64,000 bases of DNA from Colletotrichum lupini (taxonomy: Eukaryota > Ascomycota > Sordariomycetes > Glomerellales > Glomerellaceae): the NCBI RefSeq assembly GCF_023278565.1, contig NC_064675.1:1984001-2048000 (forward strand), given 5' to 3'. A program made the translations under genes and the position numbers. The notes under the pieces were generated by a model that was not told where the DNA came from, made no database searches, and saw only the letters and a list, made by a program, of their open reading frames with translations. Below are positions 13,680 through 28,200 of this stretch, piece after piece (the first letter of the stretch is position 1; every line of letters begins with the position of its first letter).

Positions 13680-16600
13680 CGGGATTAGGCTTTTAAAAGA
13701 AATTATATAATATAATATACTTTTTAAGTCTATAGTACGCGTAATATATGCTAAGTATATACTTAACTTAATAAAGTAATATAGCTATAAAAACCGTAAT
13801 ATAATACGGGATCCTAGCTAAAGCTAAGTTACTTTTATAAAACGGCGCTAAAGGTCCGCAAAGCTTTTATCTTTTATAATACGTTAGCGCTTAGAATTAA
13901 AAGTTAAGTTAGTTTACGAAGCTAATATTAATAAAAAACTACTTCTCTTATTACCTTTCAATTCATTAGCTTTTAAGCTTATATTTAATTATTACGAAGT
14001 TTATTGCTCTATAAGTTCTTTAACTTAGCTTTATATAATAGTATACAATAGCTAGTATATCCCCTTTTTACCTTAGTTATTTTAAAATCTTATAATTAAT
14101 TTTTTAATTATAATATATATTACGGTATTATTTTACGCTAAGTAATAAATACGTAGTGCCCTAAATTTAGAAATAAATACGTTTAGCTATATTACGAGAT
14201 TTAATGAACTAAGCGTACTATAACTAACGTCTAAATTTTGCTATATTATTAATTAAGTATATTTAATACGCTAACTTGTTTTTTAATAAGCCAATTATAT
14301 TTACTATTTATTTAAGAACGTAAACCCCGCGGGAGACTAAGGATATGCTAATAAGAAATGCTCTTTCTTAAGACTTGATTATAAGCGAATATTTATAATA
14401 AATTTTAAAACTATACTTATAAAAAGAACGTATAGGAGGCTAGACTTATATAGTTTAGTCCGGGCTATTACTTATATTCTATTTCTTTATACTACGTAAA
14501 TACTATATAGGTCCTACTTAGTAATTTACTTCTATAAGTATTTTATTTATATAATCTCTCTCTCTTAACTAAGGGTTAATATATATACTAAGAAATTATA
14601 CCTCCGTAGCTTTATAAAAGTCGGGCTCTTATTACATAAAATAGTACTAAGTAAGGTTCCGTTATAAATTATTTATATACGCCTTTTTTCGAGTTTATAT
14701 ATTAATTCTTAAAAAAAAAACGGCTTATAGCCGGTTTTAGAGTTAAGTAGTATCCTAAAATATATTATGTCTTATAATTCTAATACTACTTATACTATTA
14801 TATTATTAAGTATTAGTAAAGTAAGCGTGGGTTATAATACCCCTTTTTAAGTATACTTAACTCCTAGAGCTATAAAAACTATTATAAATATTATTATAAC
14901 CCGTTATTTACGTATATATTGTATATTTAGATTATAAGCTCTTATTTAATAATACCCTCTAAATTAAGAAGCTTATTAAGAGCGCTAACCTAAATACGCT
15001 AATATATAGTTTATAAACGCCTTATAAACTAAATATATATATATTTATAGTTTTAAATCGTAGCTTAGCGTCGTTAATTATAATAAATAGGGCGGAAATA
15101 GTATAGGTACCCCCGTGCGTACTCATAGGGGCTAAGCTATCGTTCTTTAGCTTATATAATATTACGTTTTAAAAAATAAATTTACTAATACTTACTCCGA
15201 TTATTATACTAAATTATTAAAAAAAGGCATATATTACCGTAATAATCGCTTTGTTATGTTTATCATAAAGAGCGTATAATATTATATTTTATACGTTTAA
15301 AATAGAACTGTAACTAAGACTAAAAAGGACGAGCGTCGGTACCTATACTTTTATTAGTATCTCGACGTTTTATAATATTATTAGCCCGGAAATAACGGTA
15401 GCTAAAGTCTAGCCCGCTTAGATCGGCTATTAGTAATTATTAAATACTATAATAAGTCGACCGGTAATAATAAATATTAATACTAACGTAAATATGATAA
15501 GGAAGAGTGCGATACTAATTTAGACTAAAGTAAACCCCTTAATATTTATAAAATATAAGGGTACGTAATAAAGCTATTTATATATTTATAATTATTATTA
15601 ATATATTATATTATATACTTAATATTATATTGCTCTTATTACGAGGCTTTAAATAGTATTATAAATATATATTATAATAGAGCTAATAGTTTAAAAAAAT
15701 TAGTATTATAAAAACGGGGATATTACGAAATATAACTTATAAATAATAATTAGCGTTATACTAACTACCCTAAGTAATAATAATATAAGAGTACTTATAC
15801 TACCCTAACTATAATATAAATTACCCTAAGAGACGGCTATTAATAATAAAGTAGCCGAGCTAATAAATATAGCGTTCTTTAGTTAGTTTATATCCTCGAG
15901 CTTTTTATATATTTTATTAGCTAGAGACGTAATATTAACGAGCTAGGGTACGAGAATAAGTCTAGTTATATAAAATAAAAATATAATATAAAAAGTTTAA
16001 CGCTAAGTTATATACTAAGTAATAACGCTACTTAGTAAAGGATTAGTATAGTTACTTAATACTTATATTACTTAATTAGAAATAAATAGCGTAGTTAGTA
16101 AAAAAAAGAACGAGCCTAAAAAAGAGGGTCTTTATATTATGCTATATTATATAAGTCGGATTAGTAAAGGGATAAAGTTAGTAAAAATTAAAAAGTATAA
16201 GACGATAATATTAATATTACTAATATTTTAAAAAGACCGTTTTACTAATATTAAGCCGATAGAACGTAATACGTAATATAAAACTATACTTAGAATAAAA
16301 AAAGCGACTAAGATAGTTAAGTATAGCCGTTAACTAAGTACGTAGCTTAGATTCGTAATAAATAATATTAATACGGCGTTAGTTAGGAAGTATACTATAC
16401 CTATTTAAAAGCCGTTATACGTACTAAGCTCGAGGTTTATAATAATAGCTTATAACTATAAGTATATAAAAGATAGAAATCCGTTTAGGGGGATATTAAA
16501 CTTATAAAAAGGTTATAATAATATAGGCGTTAGGGGTAATTATAAATAATAATAAGGCGGCTATTGCTATAATAATAAAATAATATCGTAAGGGCTTTTA

Positions 16601-18405
16601 TTAAACTAAGTTTTAGCTAAGGGTATTATTTCCTAGCTTTTTAAAATAAACGCTCTATAAATGATAAACGTATAGAGGTATATTAAAAAATAAAAGTAAA
16701 GGATTATATAAGAAGTATAAGTAAAAAGTAATAAGAACTTATTAAAACGTAAATTTCGAGTTAAATTTAAAGGGCCTCTACTTTTATATAATAAGAAGTA
16801 ATATTAAAATACTTACTTAAAAACGGAGACTAATAGGCGGTAATAGAGGCGCTTTTAGTATTTAAATATTAAGCTTATTTATAATAAATAGCTTATATAT
16901 AATTATTATAAGGAGTTAAATAAAAGCCTATTTATATTATAAATAAATAAGAAAAGCCGCTCTTAGTTATATAAACGGTAATATCCGGTAATTTTAAGAA
17001 TACTTTTAGTACAAGGCTTTAATAATAAATTATAAATATAAGTTAGATAGTTAAAATATATAAGGCTTAATACGAGATCTAAATAACTAACTAAAGCTTT
17101 ATTACGTTATATATTATTATTATAAACGATTATAAGGTCTTTTATTATCTTACTATATACCCTTTTACCTCCGTAATATTAAAAATATTATAATACGCTT
17201 TACGGGTTATTTAAAAACGTTACTCGCTCGCCTCTCTTTAAAACATAGGGGAGGCAATCTTAAAATACCCGTTATAAAAAGCCTTTAAATAAGCCGAAGT
17301 ACTATTATATATTATAAGCAAATAGATTAACTTAATAAAAATCATAGCTAATTATATTAATACCCTAAAATAAAGAGTATTATTATTATTACGACTTTTT
17401 ACTAAAAGCGAGTAAGTAGACGTTAATATAATTATAGAGTATCTTTACTTACTATAGCTAGCTTATCTATCTTTTTACTTTAGTAATTTAATAATCTTTA
17501 TATTTAATAATATAAAAATAGCTATAAGGCTTTACGGGATTTTTAATATTATTATGCTTATTCTATATAATTATAATAGGGCGTAGTTCGTAGCTATTAT
17601 TTATATAAATTACGTATAGTTATATAGAGTATAGGTTAAAAATAGCTCGAAATTAGAGTAATAGGCCTAAGCTTTGTTTTTTAACTATACGGTTTATTTT
17701 TCTAAGCTACTTATTACGATACTAAATAAAAATACTAAAGTATTAATATTATTAAGCTTATAAATACTAGCTAGCGGGGGTATACTTATATTATATACTA
17801 ACGCTACTTTCTTATAAGATTTATAAATACAAATATATATAGAGCTTTAAGCCTAAAATCTAAATATTAAGGACTTTAATATTTCTAAGCGGCTTTAGTA
17901 AGTATAACTAAAATACTCTACTTTTTTTAATAAAGCGTTTATATACGAAAAGTCTTCGCTATTACTAATTAGCTTAACTTTTATAGCTAATATAGGGAGT
18001 AATATCGGTCCGTTTATATTTAGTACCTCTCCCTCGCTATTTTAGCTATTTTTACTTATTAAAAAAGGGCCCTTCTTAATAAAATAAGGCTTAAGTAAGA
18101 CTATTTATATATTACTTAAGGATCCGTACGGTTTATTATTATTTTTATATACGGTTAGCTCCTCTCTTAAAATAATTAAACTACGTAACGGTCTTATTTT
18201 TAGTATAAGGATTTATTAAACTTTATACTTAATATTACTTTTTATATTGCCCCCTATACTAAAAGAATATAGAACTATTTTTAGTATACTTAGTAAGGCC
18301 ATAGCCTTTTACTAAAGCTTTTACTTATTAAAAAATATTAAATTAATAGTAATATAGTTAACTATTAAGAGCGGCTCTAAGAGCGAGTTTTATTATTATT
18401 ATATT

Positions 18406-18795
18406 AGTTTACTGCTCTATAAAGAAATAGCCCGCCTTAATAGTAATTAAAAAGTCGCCCTATATTTAAAGATTAGTATTCTTAAGCGCGAGATCGGAGA
18501 GATAAAGTATTACTAATTAAACTTTTAAATTTAGTACGATATTTATAATTTATACTATAACTAGGGGCCGGGTCGATTTATACTTCTTTATATACTCTTA
18601 GAGGGCTTTTAAATAGGGCGAAGAAGTAAAATAAAGTAATAAATATAGCTTAGAAAAGTCTATAAACGGCTTAAAAATAATCGCAACCCCCTATTAAAAT
18701 ATCTAAACGTTACTAAAAAGCTATATACTACTTTAATTTATATAGAACTCCTATATAAAAGACTAATAATTAATAATTATTACCTTAAGGTATAT
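18406..18795 (+). pseudogene. RIP-killed coding relic, unrecognised
   Basis: About 130 codons read in one frame, with stops confined to TAA/TAG at a density below that of the flanks. The text is mixed charged and hydrophobic, for example KRLKNNRNPLLKYLNVTKKL near 18,670-18,730, which resembles an ordinary soluble protein. It lies 600 bp upstream of the membrane-protein-like relic on the same strand but in a different frame. The two could be exons of one gene or unrelated fragments. No domain recognised. Confidence 0.4.
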
Positions 18796-19391
18796 TAAGT
18801 ATTATTAGAGCCGGAGTTTATTACTTATATAAGCCTTAGTCCCTAACTAACTATACTAATATTAAAGTAAGGAACCCGTTAATACGTACTATATATTATT
18901 TATAAAACGCGCAAGTAGTAATACTAAAGGAAATAAAGAGTAAGGCGTTTATAAAATCTAGTATAATTAACGTTTTATATATTTAGTTATAAACGTCCTA
19001 TATAGCTTAATTAAATTATATATAGTCTATATAGTACGGGTCTAGTATATAATAAGTTATAAATTCTAGATCCTTTATCTATTTATCCGTTTTTTAGCTA
19101 TATATAATAATATAATAGTTATTTAAACTAGCTCTACTTCGCTACCTAAATAAAAAAATAAGAAACGACTTTAATAATATCCTAGTTTATATATTAATAT
19201 ATATCGAGAGCTTATTAGTACTTTTTATAGTATTTAACGAAAGTTATTTAATAGGACTTCTAAATATTAGTACGTCCTTAAAAATCTATAAGTATATATA
19301 GTAAATATTCTTTATATACGAATATATATAAAGATTTATAAGCTACTCTAAGCCTCGGTTATAAAGTAAATTAATATAGTCTTAATAAGTT

Positions 19392-20225
19392 CGTATAGTA
19401 TATATATATCTATCCATTATCTCTTAAATTTATAATTTAGCTTTAAATACTTATTATCCTCGTTTTTATATCCCTTCCTTTAGTACTATAATTTTTAAAA
19501 TTATTATAGCCCTATATGTCGTCTTAATACTAGTTATACTTATAGTAACTATTAGGGCTCTATAAAATAAAGTAAATAAAAAAAGGGAATAGTATAGATT
19601 TTAGTACGTAACCTTTTATACTAATAATACGAGACTAATAATAGCGAAGCTATATAAATAAGCAAAACGCTTTGTTTAGGTTCTTAACTTAGTTAAGTTT
19701 ATTACTATAGTAATATAAAGTGCCGTAACTAGTATAATTATTACCGTAGTCGTATTAAGTAAATCCTTAGTTACTACTAATCTACCGTTTAGTATATTAA
19801 TAAGTATTAAATACGTATATATAACCTCGGATTACGCTATAATTCTTAACTATGCTTTTTATTTAATATAAGACTTAGCTACGTTTATCCCTTTATTTAA
19901 GGAAATAAAATAGTTATAAAAGCTAGTAAAGAAATACTTTAACTTAAAGACCGTTTTATTTACCGGGCTTAGTTTACTTCTAATATTAACTATACTATTA
20001 CTTACTAATTTTAAGTTTAGGCTACTTCGCTTTATATTACTAAGGTTAGTTATTATTATTATTATCCTTTTTATAATATTAACGGCTTATACGGTCTCTC
20101 TTTATAAGATATCTTAGGCTATAATAAACCTACTTAGAATTAAAGCGAGTAAAGGGAATATTTATAGAGTATTTATTATAGATTTATTATTATATTTAAT
20201 TATAACTACGTTCGCTCTTGCGTAA
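19392..20225 (+). pseudogene. RIP-killed relic of a multi-pass membrane protein
   Basis: A single frame runs for about 278 codons to a terminal TAA after GCG at 20,220, with roughly a dozen internal TAA/TAG. The translation alternates hydrophobic spans with charged segments. Likely membrane spans lie near 19,490-19,560, 19,690-19,750, 19,955-20,000, 20,015-20,085 and 20,180-20,220. Between them are hydrophilic stretches such as EIK-LVKKYFNLK and LLRIKASKGNIYR. AT-rich DNA inflates Ile and Leu, so hydrophobicity alone is weak evidence; the ordered loops and lack of frame breaks are stronger. The protein family is not recognised. A fungal integral membrane protein of five to seven spans is the best description. 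Confidence 0.42.
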
Positions 20226-23200
20226 ACTATATTATAAAAAAGGGATTGAGATACTAAGGGGTTTTAGTAAGTAATATACGGCTTTCTTTCTTAGTTAAAC
20301 CGAGCGCCTTTTATATATAATACTAAATAAGAAATAGCGGATAAGGGACGGAAGTAGCTATTTTAGATTAAATAAAGAGCTAAAATAACTAATAAAATTT
20401 CGAGCGCTTAAAGCTTATTTTCAGTAAGCTAAGTATAGATTACGGCGGCATTTCTATTTATAAGTAAATTTATTAAATATAATATTACTTTCGTAGTATA
20501 TAATCCTAGTACCTTAGAAAATATCGTTTTAGCTATCGTCCCGTAATAATTCTCTATACGTTATCTCGTTATTTATAGCCTATTTTTAAGCGTTAATATG
20601 CTTATATATAATTAGTATAAGCGTCCGTAGTATTATATCCCTAAATATTACGATCGTTTTTGTATTTAAACTAACGGGGCTAGCGGTTAAACTATTTTAT
20701 AATATTAAGTAGCTCGTACGTTTTAATACGGACTCTTATTAATCGGTCGTATTAAATAATCCTCTTATAATAATTAATTAGTAAATATTAAAAAAGACCC
20801 TTATGCGCCTCGGAATCTCTTTTAAAAAAGTATAATTTAAAAGTCGGTCGAGGGGTAAGCTTATAGCTCTTATTGGTTATAATACCGTAAGGTTAATTAT
20901 AAAAAATCCCCGTAATAATAACTACGTTCCTAATTTAGTATCCCTAAAGACTATAATAGCCGGACTACGACTTATTATTAACTATATTAACTCGAGTATT
21001 TAGAGACTTAATTACTAGCTCTATGTTCTAAGCGATGTATAAGAGCGATTACGAAAGCTAGTATTATTAATAATAGAAGAAGTAAATTAGAATAATCCCG
21101 TTACGTAAATTCGGTCGGAGGAAGTACTCTTTAATTATAAATCGGAGGTAGGGGAGACGTAAATAAAAAGGTTATATAGCTACGATTATTATAGAGTTTA
21201 TTATATATTAGCCTTAAGGATTAAATTAAAAAGATATATATATACTAATATATATTACTAGGGAGGAATTACTTATAGAGATATTTATAAAGGGTAAGCC
21301 TAGAATAATAAAAAGAATTAATACCCTCTATCCTCCTCTACTTAGAACTATCGTCTATATAACTTATAGAGTAGTAGTTATAGGGCTAGTCCGTAATCTA
21401 TTACTATACTAGTTTACGCTTTTTTAAATAGTCTAATATAACGCAACTACGATTATATTAAATTAAATAGCCCTTTTAGAATACTAGTAACCTTCTAGCT
21501 ACTTAGTAATTTAGAAGGGCTTATACCTATATATATTTTATTTTACTAATTTATAACTATATAAGTTTGGGCCGTTAAACTAAAAGGATCTACCCTAACC
21601 CTAACTAGATATTACCGTTATTTTTAATAAGGAACATATTTAAATTAAATATCCTCTTTATTAATAATCTAATCCGAGCGAAAACTTAAAGCGTCCTCGC
21701 TATTAATAACTAATATCTTTTAATATCTCGTTAAAGCTTTATTTTATTATAAGTTTTTAGGTAGTTAGCGTATTATTATAAGAAAAGTAAGCGTAGATCT
21801 TAATAAGCGCGCCTATATATATTTATTAGTATTTATTAAAAAAGACTATTATTTTACTTATAGGCCCCATATCCTATCGAATTACTACCGATAGGTAATA
21901 TTCTTCTTAGTTTAACGATCGTTAATTAGTAAATACGTACTTTCTAAACTATAAGCTAGGCATTCGAATTTATAATAAGTAAGTAATAAGTAACCTTAGC
22001 TATAGTACGTTCTAATAGTCCCGTATTTAGAGATAACTTTATTAATATAATTAACTAATTTAATATAAAATCGCTATATAATAAATAATAATAGCTCTAA
22101 TTAGCTTTTTATAGCGTCCTTAGTAAGCTAAGAGCGGCTATAAAGTCTAGTTATTAATAAGGGGGGAAAAAGCTATCCTTTACTATTTCGTTTTAAGCTT
22201 AGCTAAGTCCTTATAATATAAGAACTATTTATTAATAATTAAAAAGTTATAACAAAATAGGCTTTATTATTTTTATATTATATATTAAGATATAAACGTC
22301 TTATTTAGGAAAATATAATAATATTAAGTAAGCCTCGGGCTAGAGCGGTAATAAGTAGCGAGTTTAAAACGGAGCTTTTCTTAGCTTTATTAAAAAAGCT
22401 CCCCTAGCCCCTCGGAACTATACTTATATTACTTTTTATAATATATCGCCGGCTATTTCGAAGTTATATCTTAGTAACGTCTTTTTATAAAGTAGCTAAA
22501 GCTAATTTTACGGTTAATAATGAGTATATAGAGGGGTATATTACTTAAGGATTAGGGATTAAATTATTTTATTAATAACTATCTATATACCAAGACTCCC
22601 TCTCCGTATTTACGGCCCCTAGTAACCTACTTCTCGAGGGTAGCTATTTAGTACTAAGTCGAACGACGTTATAAAAAACGCTTTTATCCTTTTAAACTAC
22701 TATATTATTTTTATAAACTTCGAAAGTAAATGCTACTGCGCCGGTAATACCCCGCTCGTAATAGTTTTATTTCTTTATACTATAGCCCGGATTTAGCTTC
22801 TTATTATTACTATAACCTAATCCGCCTCTAACCTATAACCGGCCGTGTCTTATATAAAGTGAATAGGGAAATAAAGTAACCCCTATACTGGTACGGCTAT
22901 ATACGCCCCCGTTTACTAACTCTACTTTAGTTTTAATAGTAAATTCGATCGTAGGCGCTATTTCCTTACTACTGGCCCGGTCGCTTAGCTAGATTAGATT
23001 TACTACCGTGGCCGATTTTCTATTTGAAGTAGGGCTTATAAAAAGTATATATTACCCTTAATTTTAGAGAGCATCCGAGGCATAGTGCCTACGTGCGATT
23101 ATTAAGAAATTAGTATACCTTAGTATTATAACTACTATAAAGCTATAAAACCTTATAACCTTATAGCGCTAGTAGCTTATACTATTAAAAAAGGCGCTAA

Positions 23201-24738
23201 TAAAATTATCTATATATCAAATATAGCGTCCGCTAGTTATTTTAAGAGCGGCGATATAAGTACTAATAAAAAATATATAAACCTCTAGCGCTTTACTAAG
23301 GACTAGTAGAATTATATTAGCTAGTACTAAAAGCCGAAGTAACTAAGCGATTCTCGTAATAGATCTATATATATGCTATAGGTTAGTACTTAGCTTTATA
23401 GCCCACTACTTAATCTATATCTACGTCCTTCTCGTTTTTAATATTTTTTATAGGCCGCGCTACTATTATAGCTACTAATAGCGGACGTAATAACCCTAGT
23501 GCGCGAGCGCTTTTTCCCTAGCCCGCCCCCTCTTACCCTACTTTCTTACGATACCTTCCGACCTGAGTCCGATTATAATACTTCTAAATATTAAGCTTAC
23601 CTATATAGCTCTTTATTAGTTAGTACTACTAACGAGTAAAGATAGTAAATACTATCTTACTTTTACGTAGTATTTAAATCGGTTAGTAATAATAGGAATT
23701 TTATATAAAGTTATTTCTAAAAACCGAACGTCGCAATAATAACTAACTCGTAATTATATTATAAATAATAGTACTTATAGCTTATCTTTTTTTCTTTTTT
23801 ATTTTCCTCCCGTATTATTCGATATATAAGCTATATAGCTAGACGAGTCTTATAATAATTATATTATAAAAACCGTCGAAATTTATTATTAACTAGAAGA
23901 AATACTTATAAAACACGAAGTACTGGGCGTATTAGCCGGCCGGCTAGTAATTAAGTTCTCGTAGCTATACGTTAGTTTAGAAATACTAGCGCATATCTTT
24001 TTTTTTTTAAAACTTAGAAAATAAAGGGTAGTTCTTATTTATTTAAAACCTATTTATAAGATTATAAAGGACGTCCCGCGTTATATTTATAATAAATATT
24101 ACGAAACTAATTAAAAAGTATTTATTATTAAAAATAAAAGGCGTACCGAGGACTAATATATTTCTTATATTTCTAAATACGTTAGGTAATATATAGCTAA
24201 ATAAGTTAAATACTTTATTTTATAAACTAGCCGTAAAGTTAGGGCTATTAATATAAAGCCGCGCTCTTATATTAAAGTCCTTTATATAAGTCGGTTTACT
24301 ACGTAATTAGTTATTATTATTATAAAAATATTTATTAATTAGCCGCTTAGTATCGGCCGTACTTAAGATATATATCGGGGCGTACGTAATAATCTACTCG
24401 TTATTAATATACTTTAATAATAAAGTTTAGAAATTACTAATGAATATCCCCTATATTTTTATATTTAAAAAGATAGAAATCTCGAGGATCTATTCGTAAC
24501 TAATTAATTACGTTAACTAATAAAAATAGCTAGGTTATAATATATATACGTAGCCGTTATTTAGTATATTATTATTTAATATGGGATTTAGGATAGACTT
24601 AGCTATATATATAATATTTAATATAGTTAGTTATAAAAACCGCTTCGTATTAGTACGTTTTCTTTAACTTATTAAGGTTAGCTACTTATTATATAAAATA
24701 GATTTATTATATACGGCCTTTATAGTAATTATATTTAT
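20226..24738. other. RIP-degraded DNA with a less mutated core
   Basis: No gene was recognised. A two-unit CCCTAA match at 21,593-21,605 is too short to call telomeric. The centre, 22.4-23.6 kb, is listed separately because it keeps more CA/TG and GC. The rest is typical TA-rich decay. Confidence 0.55.
22430..23600. other. Patch with weaker RIP and higher GC
   Basis: CA and TG are noticeably more frequent here than in the flanks (for example TGCTACTGCG at about 22,731, GTGCGCGAGCGC near 23,500 and CCTGAGTCCG near 23,560), and GC-rich runs survive. The patch may be a non-duplicated or lower-copy segment, a younger insertion, or a transposon end that RIP touched less often. I find no open frame, rRNA core motif or LTR end in it. 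Confidence 0.45.
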
Positions 24739-25240
24739 AAACTAGCTTTTTAAAGTACGGTACCTAGGCTGCGATTTTATAACCTATAGCTATTATAAAT
24801 ATTGCTTCGTAGTCTTATATTAATACGCTAACGCCGTACGAGTTAGAAAAAAAGGTTAGCCATAGTATAATATACTCGTAAAAATACTAAATAAAACTAA
24901 AAATAAATCCCTTACGTAGTTTAATAAAAAGATAGATAATATTCTATTTTACCTTAGCTTACGAGGTTATAATAAAGGGGTAGCTCTTTAATAAGCGGAC
25001 TCTTAGTATCTATATAAGTAAATACTAGCCCGCTTTAAATATAAATAGCCTCGATAACTAAATTAAAACGCGCATAGCTTTAGTATTATAGTTAATATAA
25101 GCTCTACTAAACGTTCGTCCTATTACTTTATTATAAAACGCTATTAAGCTTATTTACGAAAAGGTTATTAGTATTATTATAATAAGATAAATATATAGCT
25201 AAAGCTATAAATAGCCGGCTATTAATCGTAAATAAAAAGT
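24739..25240 (+). pseudogene. RIP-killed relic with a C2H2-like zinc finger
   Basis: The frame carrying LGCDFITYSYYKYCFVV at 24,764-24,814 reads on for about 160 codons with stops only at TAA/TAG. The codon at 24,761 is TAC and may be a RIP product of TGC, which would give a C-x2-C pair with the Cys at 24,770. Several TAT/TAC codons downstream could have been CAT/CAC, including a pair near 24,818-24,826. A basic RVRKKG segment follows. This layout resembles the zinc-finger part of fungal OrsD/DUF3505 proteins, some of which are fused to telomere-linked RecQ helicases. The match is from memory and rests on inferred ancestral codons, so it is tentative. No helicase motif was found downstream. 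Confidence 0.3.
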
Positions 25241-28200
25241 AAGCCCTACCGCTACTAAATAAGTAAGCGCTTAGTAAGCTCTTAAATATAACTCGTAAAT
25301 ATAGTATTAAAAAAAAGGGAAAAAGGTTATTATTACTACTACTATTATAATAATAGATCTTTATAAAAATAAGATAAAGAAATAGAAATTAGTTATAAAA
25401 ATAGTTTAGCTACTATTATTATAAAGAGCTTACTAGCGCTTTTAGAAACTTAGACTAAGAACTTATCGTCCCCTATAGTACTAATAATATAATTTATAAA
25501 AAGGATCGTAATAATATAACCCTATTATTTATAAAACACTACGTAGTACTAAAAAAGTATAATAAGTATATTTATAATAAAGTTTAAATAGGGTCTAGAA
25601 AATAGGGGAAGTATATTAAAGAGAGCTAGGTTCCCGGAGCGGGCGAGAAGGGTTAACGGTTAAAAAGTTAAGTAAAATACGTTTATACCTAGGAAGAGGG
25701 TAGGACTAAGTAAGGAAATAATATTCTAAGGACTAAGTAGCGAGTAATAATAAATAAGAAGCTAATGAACTAAATATTTCTTTATAAAATAAGTAAGTTA
25801 TTTCCGAGCCCGTTCTATACGAAATAGGACGTTTAAAAAAATAAGACTAATAATTATACTCGTAAAGTAAATTATATAAGGAGTAATAACCTAGTCTATA
25901 AGCGCTTATAACTAAGAAAATAGGGATCTAGGAAGAAAATTAATAATAATGATATATAAATAAGTATAAATAAATACTAAATATAAAAAAGGACTAAAGA
26001 ATTAAAGAACTAAAGTATATAGTCTAAGGAATAGTTATAATACTATAGAGTATAAGTAATAGGTATAATTAGCTACCTATTTTTAATAAAATAGGAAATA
26101 GTTAAAAAAAGATTAATTAAGTACTAGTATTACCCTATTCTTATATATATATTCTTATAAAAGAACTATAACGCGTATTAAACTAATAAAACTAAGGAAA
26201 TACTTAGTATTATAATATTTTAGAAGCGGGTACTATAGGTCTCGGTTAGTTATTTAAATCTTTAGTACGAACTTTAAATATAGTTAATAATATAAATACT
26301 TTATAACTTAATAACAAACGACGTAAAGTTAATCGTAATTAAAAAAGTAAACCCGTCCGAGTTAGGGGCCTAGCGGCCAAGGTCGTTAATACTTAGCGTT
26401 TCTTTATAATACTTTTATATAAGGAATTAAATAATATAACTAAGAGCTATAAAATAATAGTAACTATAGCCTCTAAGTAGTTAATAAAAGTATTATTCGG
26501 TTATATATATAGTTTTTAACGTTAAATATCGAAATCCTAAGCTTATATTAATTAAGAAATAGGCTAATTACTAATTTTTATTATACTCGCGTTAGTTATT
26601 AATACGTTTCTTTTACTAATTAAAGTATACTCTAAGCCTTCTCCCTCTAAATAACTAAGGCCGTTTACGACTTAGATCGGTATAAGTATTAGTTAGATCT
26701 TTAATACGTAATTATATTTATCTAGCCCTATCTCTTTACTTACCTACTTAACTATAGTACTTAGCTATACTTTATTAAAATATATTAAGCATTCTACTAT
26801 ATATAAAAAGCTAATAGCTATAGCCTCGAAAATAGTATAAAAAGAGGTAAGTATTATATATACCTAAATAAACTTAATAATATTTAAATAGCAAAGTACT
26901 CTTAGCTTTTCTAAGACTTTCTTTAACTCCGTACGGACTAGTTCCCTAATATAAAATAATTTTTAATATCTTAATATTATTATTAAAGTACCCCTAAGAT
27001 TATTAAGCTTAAACTCAGCCTAATAATACTTCTAAAATAAGCCCTTTTTAATATATAATAAGCGATCTAATAGATTATCGTATTTCGGGCTAAGTAAACC
27101 TCTTTTTAAAACCGCGTTTAAAACGCGCTCCTTTTTTTAATTCTTAGTTTATTTTAATAAGTTTTTATTATAATTTCTTATTATTATATACGCCGCGGGT
27201 CTAGCCCTAGGATCCGATATAGCGGCACTTAAGGCGTTATAATTATTAAAAAAAATAGTAATCTAGGTCTTTTTATTAAATTTTATTATGCTTATTTTAA
27301 TATATTCTATAAATAATCTAATATTTTCGTAAGTATTTAATAGTATATAAATATACTTATAAAGAGTAGATTTTAGTATTATATAACGTATATAGGAAGA
27401 GTTAAGCTCTAGAATGAATATTATTATTTTATATAGTTAACGGCTAGTTTAACTCTACGACGTAGCTTATAGCGTTGCCCTCTACTATATGGGCTATATA
27501 AATAGATATTTTAAATACTATTATATATTTAACGATCGCTTACTATTATAAAACTAGGCGCGTTTAGTTTCGATATAAATAGAGCTAAGTTAGGTAGAAT
27601 TTAATACTATACTATAGAGAAAAGTAATAGAAATATAAGGATCTGCTTATATATATAATATTCTAAGCAAAGCTAATTAATATTATAGTATTTAATATTT
27701 AAGTTATTTTATATTTAAGCATAGCTAGAAATAGGGCTATATATATACTTAACGACAGTATATCTACCTTTACCTAAAGGAAACGTAAGACTAATTTTTA
27801 AATAAACTAAGAAATAAAAATATAGAAAACTAGCTCCTAATAACGTTTTCTAAGCTATTATTCCGTCTTATAACGTAGTCTATTTAATAAATATTAATAA
27901 ACGCCGTATAAAACGTAAAATATGACTAGCTACTAGTTAGTAATGGTTATAGTAATTATTAATATTATAAATTATTAACCCCCGTATACTATATATATAT
28001 TTAAAATAGTTAATAAAAACTTAATAAGCGAGTTAATTAACGTCGGACTATAGCTTTATAAATATTAATACGTATAGAACCTAGTTAAGTACGGCATCTT
28101 ATATAATAATATATTAATATACTTAAATATAGTTCGCACGCTACTTAAACTATAGCTACGCTAAGCCGATAGATATAATACTTAAGAATATAGAGGCTAG

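Larger units (their letters stand above)
10581..18405. other. RIP-degraded DNA, no gene recognised
   Basis: Nearly 8 kb with the same TA-rich signature. It contains the two inverted repeats listed separately (11,955-11,987 and 13,601-13,679) but no gene, RNA or element end that I can support. Individual short frames read through, as expected by chance or from small transposon fragments. Confidence 0.55.

Noticed and set aside
21593..21605. Interstitial telomere repeat (CCCTAACCCTAAC)
   Set aside because: Only two units, which can arise by chance in sequence rich in CTAA. No longer array is nearby.
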